From: Gracilibacillus dipsosauri
GTDB lineage: Bacteria; Bacillota; Bacilli; Bacillales; Amphibacillaceae
Reading direction: 5' to 3'
NCBI RefSeq assembly: GCF_003176895.1
Contig: NZ_QGTD01000004.1
Span: 372,001-436,000 of the forward strand
Length of the DNA: 64,000 bases
The notes under the pieces are model-generated. The model was not told the origin of the DNA and ran no database searches. It saw nothing but the letters and a program-made list of their open reading frames with translations. A program made the position numbers and the translations under genes. Positions 25,456-33,057 of this stretch are shown piece by piece (position 1 is the stretch's first letter; every line of letters begins with the position of its first letter).

Positions 25456-25509
25456 ATGAAAATGATCTTATTAGATTCCGAAATTTATGTTGCATTATTA
25501 ACTGAATAA
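25456..25509 (+). CDS. Leader peptide of the MFS exporter
   Basis: A 17-codon ORF encoding MKMILLDSEIYVALLTE, with the good ribosome site GGAGG five bases upstream. It lies 225 bases before the MFS exporter gene and before two strong terminators. A likely promoter precedes it (TTTACT, 18-bp spacer, TATTAT, about 25398-25427). Short translated leaders before terminators are the hallmark of ribosome-mediated attenuation of antibiotic-resistance genes in Bacilli. The peptide has no recognised relative that I can name. A translated role is inferred from the ribosome site and position. Confidence 0.6.
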   Translation: MKMILLDSEIYVALLTE

Positions 25510-25518
25510 TGTAAAGGC

Positions 25519-25534
25519 TCCGCTAGCTTGCGGG
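25519..25534 (+). promoter_or_regulatory. Leader RNA pairing element of the MFS exporter
   Basis: CTCCGC (25519-25524) can pair with GCGGGG (25529-25534) as a local hairpin. The same stretch offers other partners: TAGCTTGCG (25524-25532) is perfectly complementary to CGCAAGCTA (25681-25689), the 5' side of the second terminator, and CTAGCT (25523-25528) to AGCTAG (25593-25598) at the first terminator. Mutually exclusive pairings of this sort suit an attenuator switch. The RNA structure is deduced by eye. Confidence 0.45.
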
Positions 25535-25583
25535 GTATTCGGGATCGGTCTGCCTGTTTTCATAAAAACTATATACCACATAG

Positions 25584-25620
25584 AAGAGGGGGAGCTAGAT
25601 CTTCCTCTTTTTGTTTTTTT
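25584..25620 (+). terminator. First leader terminator of the MFS exporter
   Basis: AAGAGGGGG (25584-25592) pairs with CTTCCTCTT (25601-25609, two G-U pairs) and is followed by TTTGTTTTTTT. It is positioned between the leader peptide and the exporter, so it should stop most transcription unless relieved. Confidence 0.8.
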
Positions 25621-25637
25621 ACGAACAATTGGGGATA

Positions 25638-25754
25638 ATGCATCATATTCGTTACAGATATGGCGCAGATTCGTTACGGACGCAAGCTATGAGCCATAGC
25701 TTGTTTTTTATTTTCTTTAAAAAGGAGTTTAGTTATGACAGAAAATCAATCTAA
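25638..25754 (+). CDS. Possible second leader ORF overlapping the MFS start
   Basis: An ATG at 25638 opens 38 codons beginning MHHIRYRYGADSLRTQ. They read through the second terminator and end inside the exporter gene. GGGG lies three bases before the ATG, which is a poor ribosome site. The peptide contains Arg-Tyr-Arg at residues 5-7, matching the basic-X-basic motif at which macrolide-bound ribosomes stall in ErmDL and MsrA-type leaders. Translation is unproven and the ORF may be chance. Confidence 0.35.
   Translation: MHHIRYRYGADSLRTQAMSHSLFFIFFKKEFSYDRKSI
25683..25709 (+). terminator. Second leader terminator of the MFS exporter
   Basis: A perfect 9-bp stem, CAAGCTATG (25683-25691) with CATAGCTTG (25695-25703), three-base loop and TTTTTT follow. 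It ends just 12 bases before the exporter ribosome site, so it must be overcome for expression. An alternative helix TATGGC (25659-25664) with GCCATA (25693-25698) would disrupt it. Confidence 0.85.
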
Positions 25755-27195
25755 AAAATATGAGTTTTTAGCAGATGATCCAAATGTGAAAGTGATGCCG
25801 ATCATGATTTCTCTCATTATTGGAGCATTCTTTGCGATATTAAATGAAACATTGTTAAATATTGCCCTGACGACATTAATGGATCAGTTTAGTATTACGT
25901 ATACAACCGTACAATGGATGGCTACAGGGTTTATGCTCGTGATGGGGATTGTTACACCAGTCTCTGCTGTCCTATTACAATGGTTCTCTACGAGGCAATT
26001 GTTTTTAGGAACGATGACAATCTTTACAATCGGTACGAGTATTTGTGCGATTGCACCTAGCTTCTCGATTTTACTTGTTGGACGATTAATTCAAGCGATT
26101 GGAACAGGACTATTAATTCCGATCATCTTTAATGTGTTTTTATTAGTATTTCCACCTGAACGTCGAGGAAAGGTGATGGGGCTTGTTGGACTTGTCTTTA
26201 TGTTTGCACCAGCTATCGGGCCAACCCTTTCAGGTGTTATCGTGGAGCATTTAGGATGGCGGTATTTATTCATTACAGTGATTCCTTTTGCTGTGTTTTC
26301 CTTTTTCTTTGCCTACAGATATTTAGTCAATGTGTCAGAAGTGACGAAGCCTAAGGTAGATATGGTATCCTTAATTTTCTCTACCATTGGTTTTGGTGGG
26401 ATTGTGTATGGGTTTAGTTCAGCAGGTCACGGGGAATTAGGATTTCTTACACCGAATGCCTATATTCCTATAATTGTGGGAATTGTCGCAATAATCATCT
26501 TTGCGATAAGACAGTTCAAGCTAGATGAACCAATCATGGACTTAAAGGTCTTTAAATATCCGATGTATACACATGCTGTCATTATGTTCTTAATTATTAT
26601 CATGGCAATGTTTGCTTCGGAAATTATTTTACCACTATTTATGCAAGGACCTTTGGCATTATCCCCATCTACGGCTGGGTTAGTTTTATTACCTGGGAGT
26701 ATATTAAGTGGTCTTATGTCACCCGTGATGGGCTCCTTGTTTGATAAGTTTGGTCCTAAGGTGATGATGATTCCTGCGACCATCGTGTTAAGTAGCACCA
26801 TGTTTATCATGAGCAGATTAGATATGGAGACACCAGTTTGGCTAGTCGTTGTCAGTTATCTATTATTAATGCTATCGGTATCTGCGATTATGATGCCTGC
26901 AGAAACAAATGGATTAAATCAATTGCCTAAAAAGCTATATCCTCACGGAACAGCGATCATGACAACCTTACAGCCTGTTGCGGGAGCGATTGGTGTATCG
27001 GTATTTGTCAGCATAATGAGTGCTCGTCAAAATGCCATCTTAGATAATGCGACTACACCAAATGATCCTACGACAATCAATCAAGCATTGGTTAGTGGTG
27101 TCGAGCTTGTCTATTTTATCGCTTTCGGGATTGCACTAGTCTCATTCATTTTGGCGCTCTTTGTTTACCGTGCGAAGCCACTAGAAAACCAGTAG
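25735..27195 (+). CDS. DHA2-family MFS multidrug transporter (LmrB/EmrB-like)
   Basis: A 486 aa proton-driven exporter with about fourteen membrane helices, the DHA2 layout. Motif A is partly kept in loop 2-3 (WFSTRQLFLGTMTIF), and motif C, typical of exporters, appears as MFAPAIGPTLSGVIVEHLGWRYLF. The N-terminus ALTTLMDQFSITYTTVQWMATGFML is also characteristic. Relatives include LmrB and MdrP-type pumps for lincosamides and other drugs, but the substrate here is unknown. AAAGGAG lies nine bases before the ATG. The long leader with two terminators indicates induction by antibiotic-stalled ribosomes or a similar signal. A strong terminator follows the gene. Confidence 0.92.
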   Translation: MTENQSKKYEFLADDPNVKVMPIMISLIIGAFFAILNETLLNIALTTLMDQFSITYTTVQWMATGFMLVMGIVTPVSAVLLQWFSTRQLFLGTMTIFTIGTSICAIAPSFSILLVGRLIQAIGTGLLIPIIFNVFLLVFPPERRGKVMGLVGLVFMFAPAIGPTLSGVIVEHLGWRYLFITVIPFAVFSFFFAYRYLVNVSEVTKPKVDMVSLIFSTIGFGGIVYGFSSAGHGELGFLTPNAYIPIIVGIVAIIIFAIRQFKLDEPIMDLKVFKYPMYTHAVIMFLIIIMAMFASEIILPLFMQGPLALSPSTAGLVLLPGSILSGLMSPVMGSLFDKFGPKVMMIPATIVLSSTMFIMSRLDMETPVWLVVVSYLLLMLSVSAIMMPAETNGLNQLPKKLYPHGTAIMTTLQPVAGAIGVSVFVSIMSARQNAILDNATTPNDPTTINQALVSGVELVYFIAFGIALVSFILALFVYRAKPLENQ

Positions 27196-27240
27196 AAAAA
27201 AGTTCAATGATGGTCGGACCATCATTGAACTTTTTTATTT
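27196..27240. terminator. Bidirectional intrinsic terminator
   Basis: A long near-perfect inverted repeat centred at 27215, AAAAAGTTCAATGATGGTC with its complement, followed by TTTTTATTT. It lies between the convergent MFS and ZIP genes and has A/T runs on both sides, so it should act both ways. Confidence 0.9.
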
Positions 27241-27244
27241 AACC

Positions 27245-28060
27245 TCACCCAAGCGCGACATCTAATATCATCATGACAGTAAAACCTATCATTAAGGTCA
27301 TCGATGCTAAATCCTTATTGCCTTCCTCCTGTGAGCCTGGAATAACTTCTTCTGCTACAACAAAAATCATCGCCCCTGCAGCAAAGCTTAGGGCATATGG
27401 TAAAAGTGGTTCGATTAAGGTAACAGCTAATACCCCTATAACAGCAGAAATAGGCTCCACCATCCCTGAGAACTGTCCGTACATAAAGCTTTTCATTCGC
27501 GACATTCCATCTCGTCGAAGTGGCATGGAGACTGCGACTCCTTCTGGGAAATTTTGAATACCTATACCAATTCCTAAAGCGATCGCTCCTGCCAACGAAG
27601 ATGAGGGGAACTCTGCAGCAACGGCTCCAAACGCGACACCAACAGCAAGCCCTTCAGGTATGTTGTGTAGCGTAATAGCAAGGACTAATAGCGTGCTTCG
27701 TCTTTTTTTACTTGGTTGGATCCCCTCTGCTTCTTCAATCGAGGAATTAGGATGAAGGTGTGGGAGAATCTTATCGACTCCCCATAGAAATAATCCTCCA
27801 AGTAAAAAACCTACTGCTGCCGGTATCCAAGCAGGCAATCCATCCCCTTCAGCCATATCTAACGCTGGAGAGAGTAAAGACCAAAAGCTCGCAGCGATCA
27901 TCACACCACCAGCGAAGCCTAACATGCTATCCAACAGCTTTTGATTTAATGTTTTCGTAGCAAAGACGAGGGCAGCTCCAAGTGCTGTCATTCCCCATGT
28001 AAATGATGTGGCGATTAACGCTTGTACAACCGGGTGAAGATCCAGGAAAAAATCAAGCAT
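27245..28060 (-). CDS. ZIP-family metal transporter
   Basis: A 271 aa divalent-metal (zinc or iron) uptake permease with eight membrane segments. The paired metal-site motifs HNIPEG (residues 132-137) and QNFPEG (169-174) lie in helices 4 and 5, and [17 protein letters not shown] in a later helix. A short variable loop ([13 protein letters not shown]) between helices 3 and 4 contains histidines that may bind metal. It resembles the ZupT/GufA branch. The start has AAGGAGAT upstream. No metal regulator or binding site was recognised nearby. The metal specificity cannot be inferred safely. Confidence 0.9.
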   Translation of the reverse strand: MLDFFLDLHPVVQALIATSFTWGMTALGAALVFATKTLNQKLLDSMLGFAGGVMIAASFWSLLSPALDMAEGDGLPAWIPAAVGFLLGGLFLWGVDKILPHLHPNSSIEEAEGIQPSKKRRSTLLVLAITLHNIPEGLAVGVAFGAVAAEFPSSSLAGAIALGIGIGIQNFPEGVAVSMPLRRDGMSRMKSFMYGQFSGMVEPISAVIGVLAVTLIEPLLPYALSFAAGAMIFVVAEEVIPGSQEEGNKDLASMTLMIGFTVMMILDVALG

Positions 28061-28151
28061 GTTCTATCTCCTTCTGACATGTAAGGTGTTTTTATTCTTC
28101 CCAAAAAGTTTCCTTAGGTAAAATTCTAAAGGATAAAGGAAGGTAATTCAA

Positions 28152-28703
28152 TTAGGAGGCTTGTATCTGGGCTTGCATGATTTCATATATCTTACGAGTA
28201 GTGTTGACATTTCTTACTGTAACTTGTTTGTATAACTTGGTTCCAATCATTCTTCCCATACCACTTCTGGTAACATTTTTCTTAGCAACCGACCATAGAA
28301 TCGCACCAGGGACATATTTCACGGTGTCTACATCTGGCTTCATGATTAATTTCTCCAGCACTGCTTCATCATCGACTTCCTCCCATAAAAATAAGACATC
28401 ACTTTTCATTTCTTTGTCATTTTTCCATGTGCTAGGAATCGCATCGACGATTTTTTTGACTTCATTAAAACTTTGAATGACTACTTTAATCTCCAGCCCG
28501 AAATCCTGCTGAATAGCTTCTTCTAAGATCTGTGATAGATCGGCTTTTGCTATTTCCTTGTACGAAAAAATAATATTGCCTGTATTAATATATGTCACCA
28601 CATCGTTCATTCCAACCCGTTCAAATGTTTGTTTCAATAGCTTCATGTCGATTTTGTTTTTCCCACCGACATTAATTCCGCGAAGAAGTGCGACATAAAT
28701 CAT
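28152..28703 (-). CDS. DUF1697 family protein
   Basis: A 183 aa protein of the widespread DUF1697 family, recognised by MIYVALLRGINVGGKNKIDM, then VVTYINTGNIIFSY, and a conserved C-terminal block GTKLYKQVTVRNVNTTRKI. The function is unknown. Three in-frame ATGs precede; the one at 28701-28703 was chosen since AAGGA lies eight bases upstream and the conserved domain begins there. It stands alone, with no operon partner. Confidence 0.88.
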   Translation of the reverse strand: MIYVALLRGINVGGKNKIDMKLLKQTFERVGMNDVVTYINTGNIIFSYKEIAKADLSQILEEAIQQDFGLEIKVVIQSFNEVKKIVDAIPSTWKNDKEMKSDVLFLWEEVDDEAVLEKLIMKPDVDTVKYVPGAILWSVAKKNVTRSGMGRMIGTKLYKQVTVRNVNTTRKIYEIMQAQIQAS

Positions 28704-28803
28704 AACCATCTTCCTTTCCATCTTATATATTAAATAATTTAAGATTAGCGAGATTTCTTCTATTTGTCTATTTTTTTTGCTTAAAAATTAGTGACTTTTC
28801 TTA

Positions 28804-28833
28804 TTGACTTGTCATCACACAATAGTGTATGAT
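28804..28833 (+). promoter_or_regulatory. Promoter and inverted repeats upstream of padR/HAAS genes
   Basis: TTGACT (28804-28809), an 18-bp spacer and TATGAT (28828-28833) form a good sigma-A promoter. Its spacer and -10 contain CACaataGTG, and 25 bp downstream lies CATACAGTATG. These symmetric sites are plausible PadR operators, since PadR proteins usually repress their own promoter. Confidence 0.6.
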
Positions 28834-28885
28834 AAACAGTATAAAAAATAATGTGTGTCATACAGTATGGAAAAGAGGCAAAAAC

Positions 28886-29224
28886 ATGGATCCATTAATT
28901 CGTTCCTTATTGACAGAATTGAGAAGAGGAAACCTAACACTCGCGGTTTTAAGTCAGCTCAGAACGCCCCAATATGGCTATTCACTCGTGCAATTGCTAG
29001 AAGAGCTTGGTGTAACGATCGAGCAAAATACCTTGTACCCTTTGCTCAGAAGACTAGAAAAGCAAAAGCTCGTTACCAGTAGCTGGGATACCACAGATAC
29101 AAGACCGCGGAAGTATTATGAATTAAGCGAATATGGGGTAGAAGTTTTCCATCAATTAAAGGCCGAATGGATAACTAGTACGAAGAAGCTTTATGATGTC
29201 TTAAATGAAGGGGAAGAGGAATAA
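28886..29224 (+). CDS. PadR-family transcriptional regulator
   Basis: A 112 aa winged-helix repressor of the PadR type (residues 15-95: AVLSQLRTPQYGYSLVQLLE, then NTLYPLLRRLEKQKLVTSSW). It is short, lacking the long C-terminal dimerisation arm, as in PadR subfamily 2. AGAGG lies seven bases before the ATG at 28886; an in-frame ATG at 28829 lies within the promoter. The stop codon overlaps the HAAS gene start by one base. Small PadRs paired with HAAS-domain membrane proteins recur in Firmicutes, where the membrane partner is thought to sense or transduce a signal. Confidence 0.9.
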   Translation: MDPLIRSLLTELRRGNLTLAVLSQLRTPQYGYSLVQLLEELGVTIEQNTLYPLLRRLEKQKLVTSSWDTTDTRPRKYYELSEYGVEVFHQLKAEWITSTKKLYDVLNEGEEE

Positions 29225-30234
29225 TGAAGATGATTAACCTGTACATTCAAGAAGTGACAAGACGTTTGCCAGAGAAAAGTCGAGAGGATATTGGTTTAGA
29301 GCTTGAATCCACGATCTATGATATGTTACCAGAGGATTATGACGAGGAAGATGTGAAAGAAGCCCTTCAATCACTAGGGAATCCCGCTATTTTAGCAAGT
29401 AAATATAGTGAAAAGCCGATGCATTTAATTGGGCCAAAATATTTTGATGTGTATACTAGCTTTCTAAAGCTGATATTGCCTATTTCCATTATTCTTTCCC
29501 TTATCACAGTAGTAGCAGTAAAGGTATTGAATCCTGTGGAAGGTGGAGCGGTTCTCGAGACCATCCTAGAAATTATTGGGGAGGGTATTTGGCATATGCT
29601 TACTGTTGCCATTCATACATTTTTTTGGATAACGGTCACCTTTGCCATTGTGGAACGGGCAGATAAGGAAAACAATAGGTCACCTATTTCTATGAACTTC
29701 AAGCCATGGACGCCTGATGATTTAAAAATGGTCACATATCTACCTAAAGAGAAGCGGATTAAAAATTATGAGTTCCATTTTGGTTTAATATGGACAGTTA
29801 TTTGGGCAGCCATTTATTTTTATGCCGATCGATTAATTGGTGTATATGAGAATGGCGATAATGGGCTCAGGCTTGTTTCACCAGCGTTTGACCAAGACAT
29901 ACTTCTTTCCTTTTGGCCATGGGTAGTATTATTAATCATCGGAGAAGTAGCGTTAACTGTCTATAAATATATGAAAAAACAATGGACCTACAGACTTGCC
30001 TCCTTGCAGGCACTATATGAATTGGCAACCACCGTTGTTTTCGTTGTGATAATCACACGATCGAATCTCTTTACAACCGAGTTCCTACAAAAAACGGGTG
30101 AATTATTTGATACGACGTCAAGCAAAATCGAAGCCAGTATGACTTGGGGATTAGTTACAATTTCGATAGTCTATACGGTTATTGCTATTTATGACGTTTA
30201 TAAAAAAGCAAACATCAAGGTAAAGGACAGATAG
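29224..30234 (+). CDS. HAAS-domain (DUF1700-like) membrane protein
   Basis: A 336 aa membrane protein. The N-terminal 70 residues form a small helical HAAS domain (YIQEVTRRLPEKSREDIGLE, then EALQSLGNPAILASKY). It is followed by four to six hydrophobic segments (about residues 78-101, 121-143, 186-205, 231-249, 262-285 and 300-325). It overlaps the padR stop by one base, so the pair is co-translated. The biochemical role is unknown; the family is tied to PadR regulators. No enzyme motif is visible in the membrane part. A hairpin follows shortly after. Confidence 0.85.
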   Translation: MKMINLYIQEVTRRLPEKSREDIGLELESTIYDMLPEDYDEEDVKEALQSLGNPAILASKYSEKPMHLIGPKYFDVYTSFLKLILPISIILSLITVVAVKVLNPVEGGAVLETILEIIGEGIWHMLTVAIHTFFWITVTFAIVERADKENNRSPISMNFKPWTPDDLKMVTYLPKEKRIKNYEFHFGLIWTVIWAAIYFYADRLIGVYENGDNGLRLVSPAFDQDILLSFWPWVVLLIIGEVALTVYKYMKKQWTYRLASLQALYELATTVVFVVIITRSNLFTTEFLQKTGELFDTTSSKIEASMTWGLVTISIVYTVIAIYDVYKKANIKVKDR

Positions 30235-30244
30235 AAATGAAGAA

Positions 30245-30272
30245 GATTCAGAGCGGACACCTGCTCTGAATC
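30245..30272. terminator. Hairpin between convergent HAAS and MCP genes
   Basis: A perfect 10-bp stem, GATTCAGAGC (30245-30254) with GCTCTGAATC (30263-30272), lies between the convergent genes and touches the MCP stop. The U tract is poor on both strands (ATTCTGTT on plus; TTCTTCATTTC on minus), so it may be a weak terminator. Confidence 0.55.
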
Positions 30273-31995
30273 ATTCTGTTAACCGATATTGACTGATTTG
30301 CTCATGCAAGGCTTTACTCGAATTTGCAACCATTCGTAATCCATCATTCACCTCTTCGACTACTGCATGCATTTCCTCTGAAATAGCTGCAACGGTTTGC
30401 GCATGCGTTGCTTGAAGGTTTGCAGTGGAGGTTACTTTTGTAAAAAATTGCATGACCTCACTTACTCGATGATTAACGGTTTCCATAAGATCGACAATAG
30501 TAACATTTTGTTCTGCCACCTTCCCTGTCATTTCATCAATGAAATGAAAATGTGCCTGTGATCGCTCGATATTGGATCTGTTTTCCTCCGTATGGCGCTT
30601 TGTTGCATTCATCTCTTCCATGACGACATCCTTTTGCTGTGTAATCTCTACAATAATCGCATGAATTTGATCGGTTGCTAATTTCGATTGATCTGCTAAC
30701 TGTCTAACCTCGTCTGCTACCACACCAAAACCCTTGCCATACTCTCCAGCCCGCGCCGCTTCTACCTGTGCATTTAATGCTAATAGATTCGTTTGACTAG
30801 CAATCATTTGGATCGTTTGCACCACTTGATCGATTTGGTCCATTTGATGATCAAGCTTTTCTATTTGCGAAGCAGATGAATAAACACTTTGCTCCATCAG
30901 ATCTGTTTTTTCTGCCAAACTCTTCATATCTTCTAATCCAGTACCTGTTCGTTCCTTCGCATCCTGACCTAAGAGCTTTAAATTCATCGCATACTCACTT
31001 ACGGTATGAACTTCCCGCTTCACGGTTTCTAGATAATTGGAAGAATGATAGATTTCCTCCTGCTGTTCTTGAGATTGATGGGCCATGTCATGAATTGCAT
31101 TAGAGACATTCTCCATGTCCTCTATGGCTCGATTCATTTGAGAGGTTAGCTGACTCGCTGATTCTGTCGTTTGTTCATTATGGTGTTTAATCTCTAGAAA
31201 AATGGATTGAATCGTATTTTTCATCTGATTAATACCAGAAGTAAGCCTTCCCACCTCATCATGCACTTTTGTCCGTAATGGTGGTAAGGATAAGTCGCCT
31301 GCTGCAATTTGATCTACATAGTTAGAAATCAGCTGGGTTGGCTTACGAATATAACGCTGTACTAAAATACTTAATAAGCAAGCAAAAGCAACTGCAATAA
31401 TACCCACCACCACACTGGACTGCATCGCATTCTCACTTTGTGCTACCGTCGCATTTGTTTGCTTTGCTATGTGCTGTTCCATCCATTCCTGCATTGCCTC
31501 TATACGATTACTAGCCTGATCAAAAAAGGCAATACTTTTATACATTTCATCCTGTGATACGTTCCAATTTTTATCTAAGGCTGCTGTCATAACGTGATTT
31601 CCTGCCTCTTGATATTGTGCTAAAGCCTTTTTGTATTCCTCAAACAGGCTTGTCATTTCTTGATGATTGACCTTACCTACATAATCTTCCATACTTTGAA
31701 TGCTGTTGTTTAAATCTGCTACCATTGCTTCTATTTCTTTCTGTAAATTCTTTGTTGTCACACTCATCGCTGGTTGGGATATTTCCTGCAATTGATTATG
31801 TATTTGATACATTTTTTTGAAGGTGTCTGTGGAGGTAAGCATTGCGGGGAAATGTCTCTCATCTATTTCCTCTGTATTCGTCGCAATCGTGTGGAATTGG
31901 GTATAATTCCATACTCCAAAACCAACAAATAATAGTAAAAATAGACCGAAACTAATAAAGATTCTTGCTCTCATGGATAACTGTTCGAAGCCCAT
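30271..31995 (-). CDS. Methyl-accepting chemotaxis protein
   Basis: A 574 aa transmembrane chemoreceptor. TM1 covers residues 10-30, then an extracellular four-helix-bundle sensor (about 31-190), TM2 (about 193-213) and a HAMP linker ([20 protein letters not shown]). The cytoplasmic signalling domain has the hairpin tip [20 protein letters not shown], where CheA and CheW dock. The ligand is unknown. GGAAGGAC lies upstream of the ATG. It is a lone gene with no chemotaxis kinase genes nearby, which is normal for peripheral receptors. Confidence 0.95.
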   Translation of the reverse strand: MGFEQLSMRARIFISFGLFLLLFVGFGVWNYTQFHTIATNTEEIDERHFPAMLTSTDTFKKMYQIHNQLQEISQPAMSVTTKNLQKEIEAMVADLNNSIQSMEDYVGKVNHQEMTSLFEEYKKALAQYQEAGNHVMTAALDKNWNVSQDEMYKSIAFFDQASNRIEAMQEWMEQHIAKQTNATVAQSENAMQSSVVVGIIAVAFACLLSILVQRYIRKPTQLISNYVDQIAAGDLSLPPLRTKVHDEVGRLTSGINQMKNTIQSIFLEIKHHNEQTTESASQLTSQMNRAIEDMENVSNAIHDMAHQSQEQQEEIYHSSNYLETVKREVHTVSEYAMNLKLLGQDAKERTGTGLEDMKSLAEKTDLMEQSVYSSASQIEKLDHQMDQIDQVVQTIQMIASQTNLLALNAQVEAARAGEYGKGFGVVADEVRQLADQSKLATDQIHAIIVEITQQKDVVMEEMNATKRHTEENRSNIERSQAHFHFIDEMTGKVAEQNVTIVDLMETVNHRVSEVMQFFTKVTSTANLQATHAQTVAAISEEMHAVVEEVNDGLRMVANSSKALHEQISQYRLTE

Positions 31996-32172
31996 TGTCC
32001 TTCCCCCTTCTTCCTGTACAATAGTATTTTACCTAAGGTCATGGGTAATAGGAATAAAGACCATCATTTCTTTACAAACAATTTACAATATGAATAGGTA
32101 TTAACGCTTATCTCTTTGTTTGTATAAATATGGTATTATTATTTTAGAAGAAGAGATAGGGGAGTTGATTAT

Positions 32173-32483
32173 ATGTTAATTCTAAATAAGCGACTACTAA
32201 TTTTTTCTGTTAAGATCTTAATCTTAGTGATTATCTTTTTTATTCGGTCTTTCATTGGGGACCATTCCATTTGGAGAACATCGATGTAACGGATAAACAA
32301 GTAGTCAGTGAATCTAAGTCTCTTTTGAATGATTATTCTATAAAAGTATTCTGGATTGGTCCAAGCGGAAATGATTTCGAGATTGATTGGCTTGATGGCG
32401 ATACGATTCTTTTAAGTAATTTAACGAAAGAGACAGAACAAGTAAAGCTAAAGGTTCAGGATGAAAGCTATGATTTTCGGTAA
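32173..32483 (+). pseudogene. Small membrane-anchored protein, frameshifted (DUF5412-like)
   Basis: Two overlapping frames look like one broken gene. From ATG 32173, with GGGGAG upstream, a signal-anchor-like segment is read (MLILNKRLLIFSVKILILVI) that stops at 32289. The other frame, open before 32271 and ending at 32483, encodes a soluble part with ENIDVTDKQVVSESKSLLN and FEIDWLDGDTILLSN. One lost base near the GGGG at 32257-32260 would join them into about 104 residues. The layout and the W-x-D...ILLSN ending recall DUF5412 proteins. It could be real decay, a sequencing error, or two unrelated small ORFs (the second with a TTG start). Confidence 0.5.
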
Positions 32484-32503
32484 TTTTTAGGAGGGGAAAT
32501 GAG

Positions 32504-33034
32504 ATGATCTATGATTTAAAAGGGGAAGCAAGCATGTCTCCTATTGTAGGAATATTATTTTCTGCAGTGAAGGAAAATATCGAACGCCTTCAATCTATTA
32601 CAGAGGACTTGAGTCAAGAAGAAGTAGATTATAAAGGACCGAATAACAAAGATAATAGTACGGCTCAGTTAATCAAGCACCTCACATATGTTGATTTAAA
32701 TTGGGTTTATCGGATAAAGGATCAACCACTTCCGCTATCCTTAAAAGAGGAATACGGACCAATGATCGATGCGAATAATAAGCTTCCGATGATTGAGGGG
32801 AAATCTATCCATACGCTTATGTCTAGATATGAAACGGTTTTAAACATGCTAGAAGATACTTGTACAGAATTGACCGATCATGATCTAGAAAAAATCGTCT
32901 TCTTTGGTCATAAAAACGAAAAACAAGCAACCATCCGCTGGGGGCTTTGGCATATGGCTGATCACAACCGCTATCATCAAGCTCATATAAATCAGCTCAG
33001 AAAGTGGTATAACAGAAGAACCTGTACCTTATAG
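32504..33034 (+). CDS. DinB-family protein
   Basis: A 176 aa DinB-fold protein, third of its kind in the window. The metal ligands are H59 in AQLIKHLTYVDLNW and the C-terminal pair in LWHMADHNRYHQAHINQL, with the usual three-residue spacing. Conserved KHLTYVD and WHMADHNRYH place it in the DUF664/YfiT-like branch. GGAGGGG lies ten bases before the ATG. An ATG eleven codons later is possible but has only AAAGGGG far upstream. No substrate is known. A terminator overlaps its last codons. Confidence 0.85.
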   Translation: MIYDLKGEASMSPIVGILFSAVKENIERLQSITEDLSQEEVDYKGPNNKDNSTAQLIKHLTYVDLNWVYRIKDQPLPLSLKEEYGPMIDANNKLPMIEGKSIHTLMSRYETVLNMLEDTCTELTDHDLEKIVFFGHKNEKQATIRWGLWHMADHNRYHQAHINQLRKWYNRRTCTL

Positions 33035-33054
33035 CTCAAGATACAGGTTTTCTT
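33019..33054 (+). terminator. Intrinsic terminator of the DinB gene
   Basis: AACCTGTA (33019-33026) pairs with TACAGGTT (33042-33049) with a 15-base loop, followed by TTCTTC. The stem begins inside the last codons of the DinB gene and lies before the convergent FtsW-like gene. Confidence 0.6.
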
Positions 33055-33057
33055 CAT

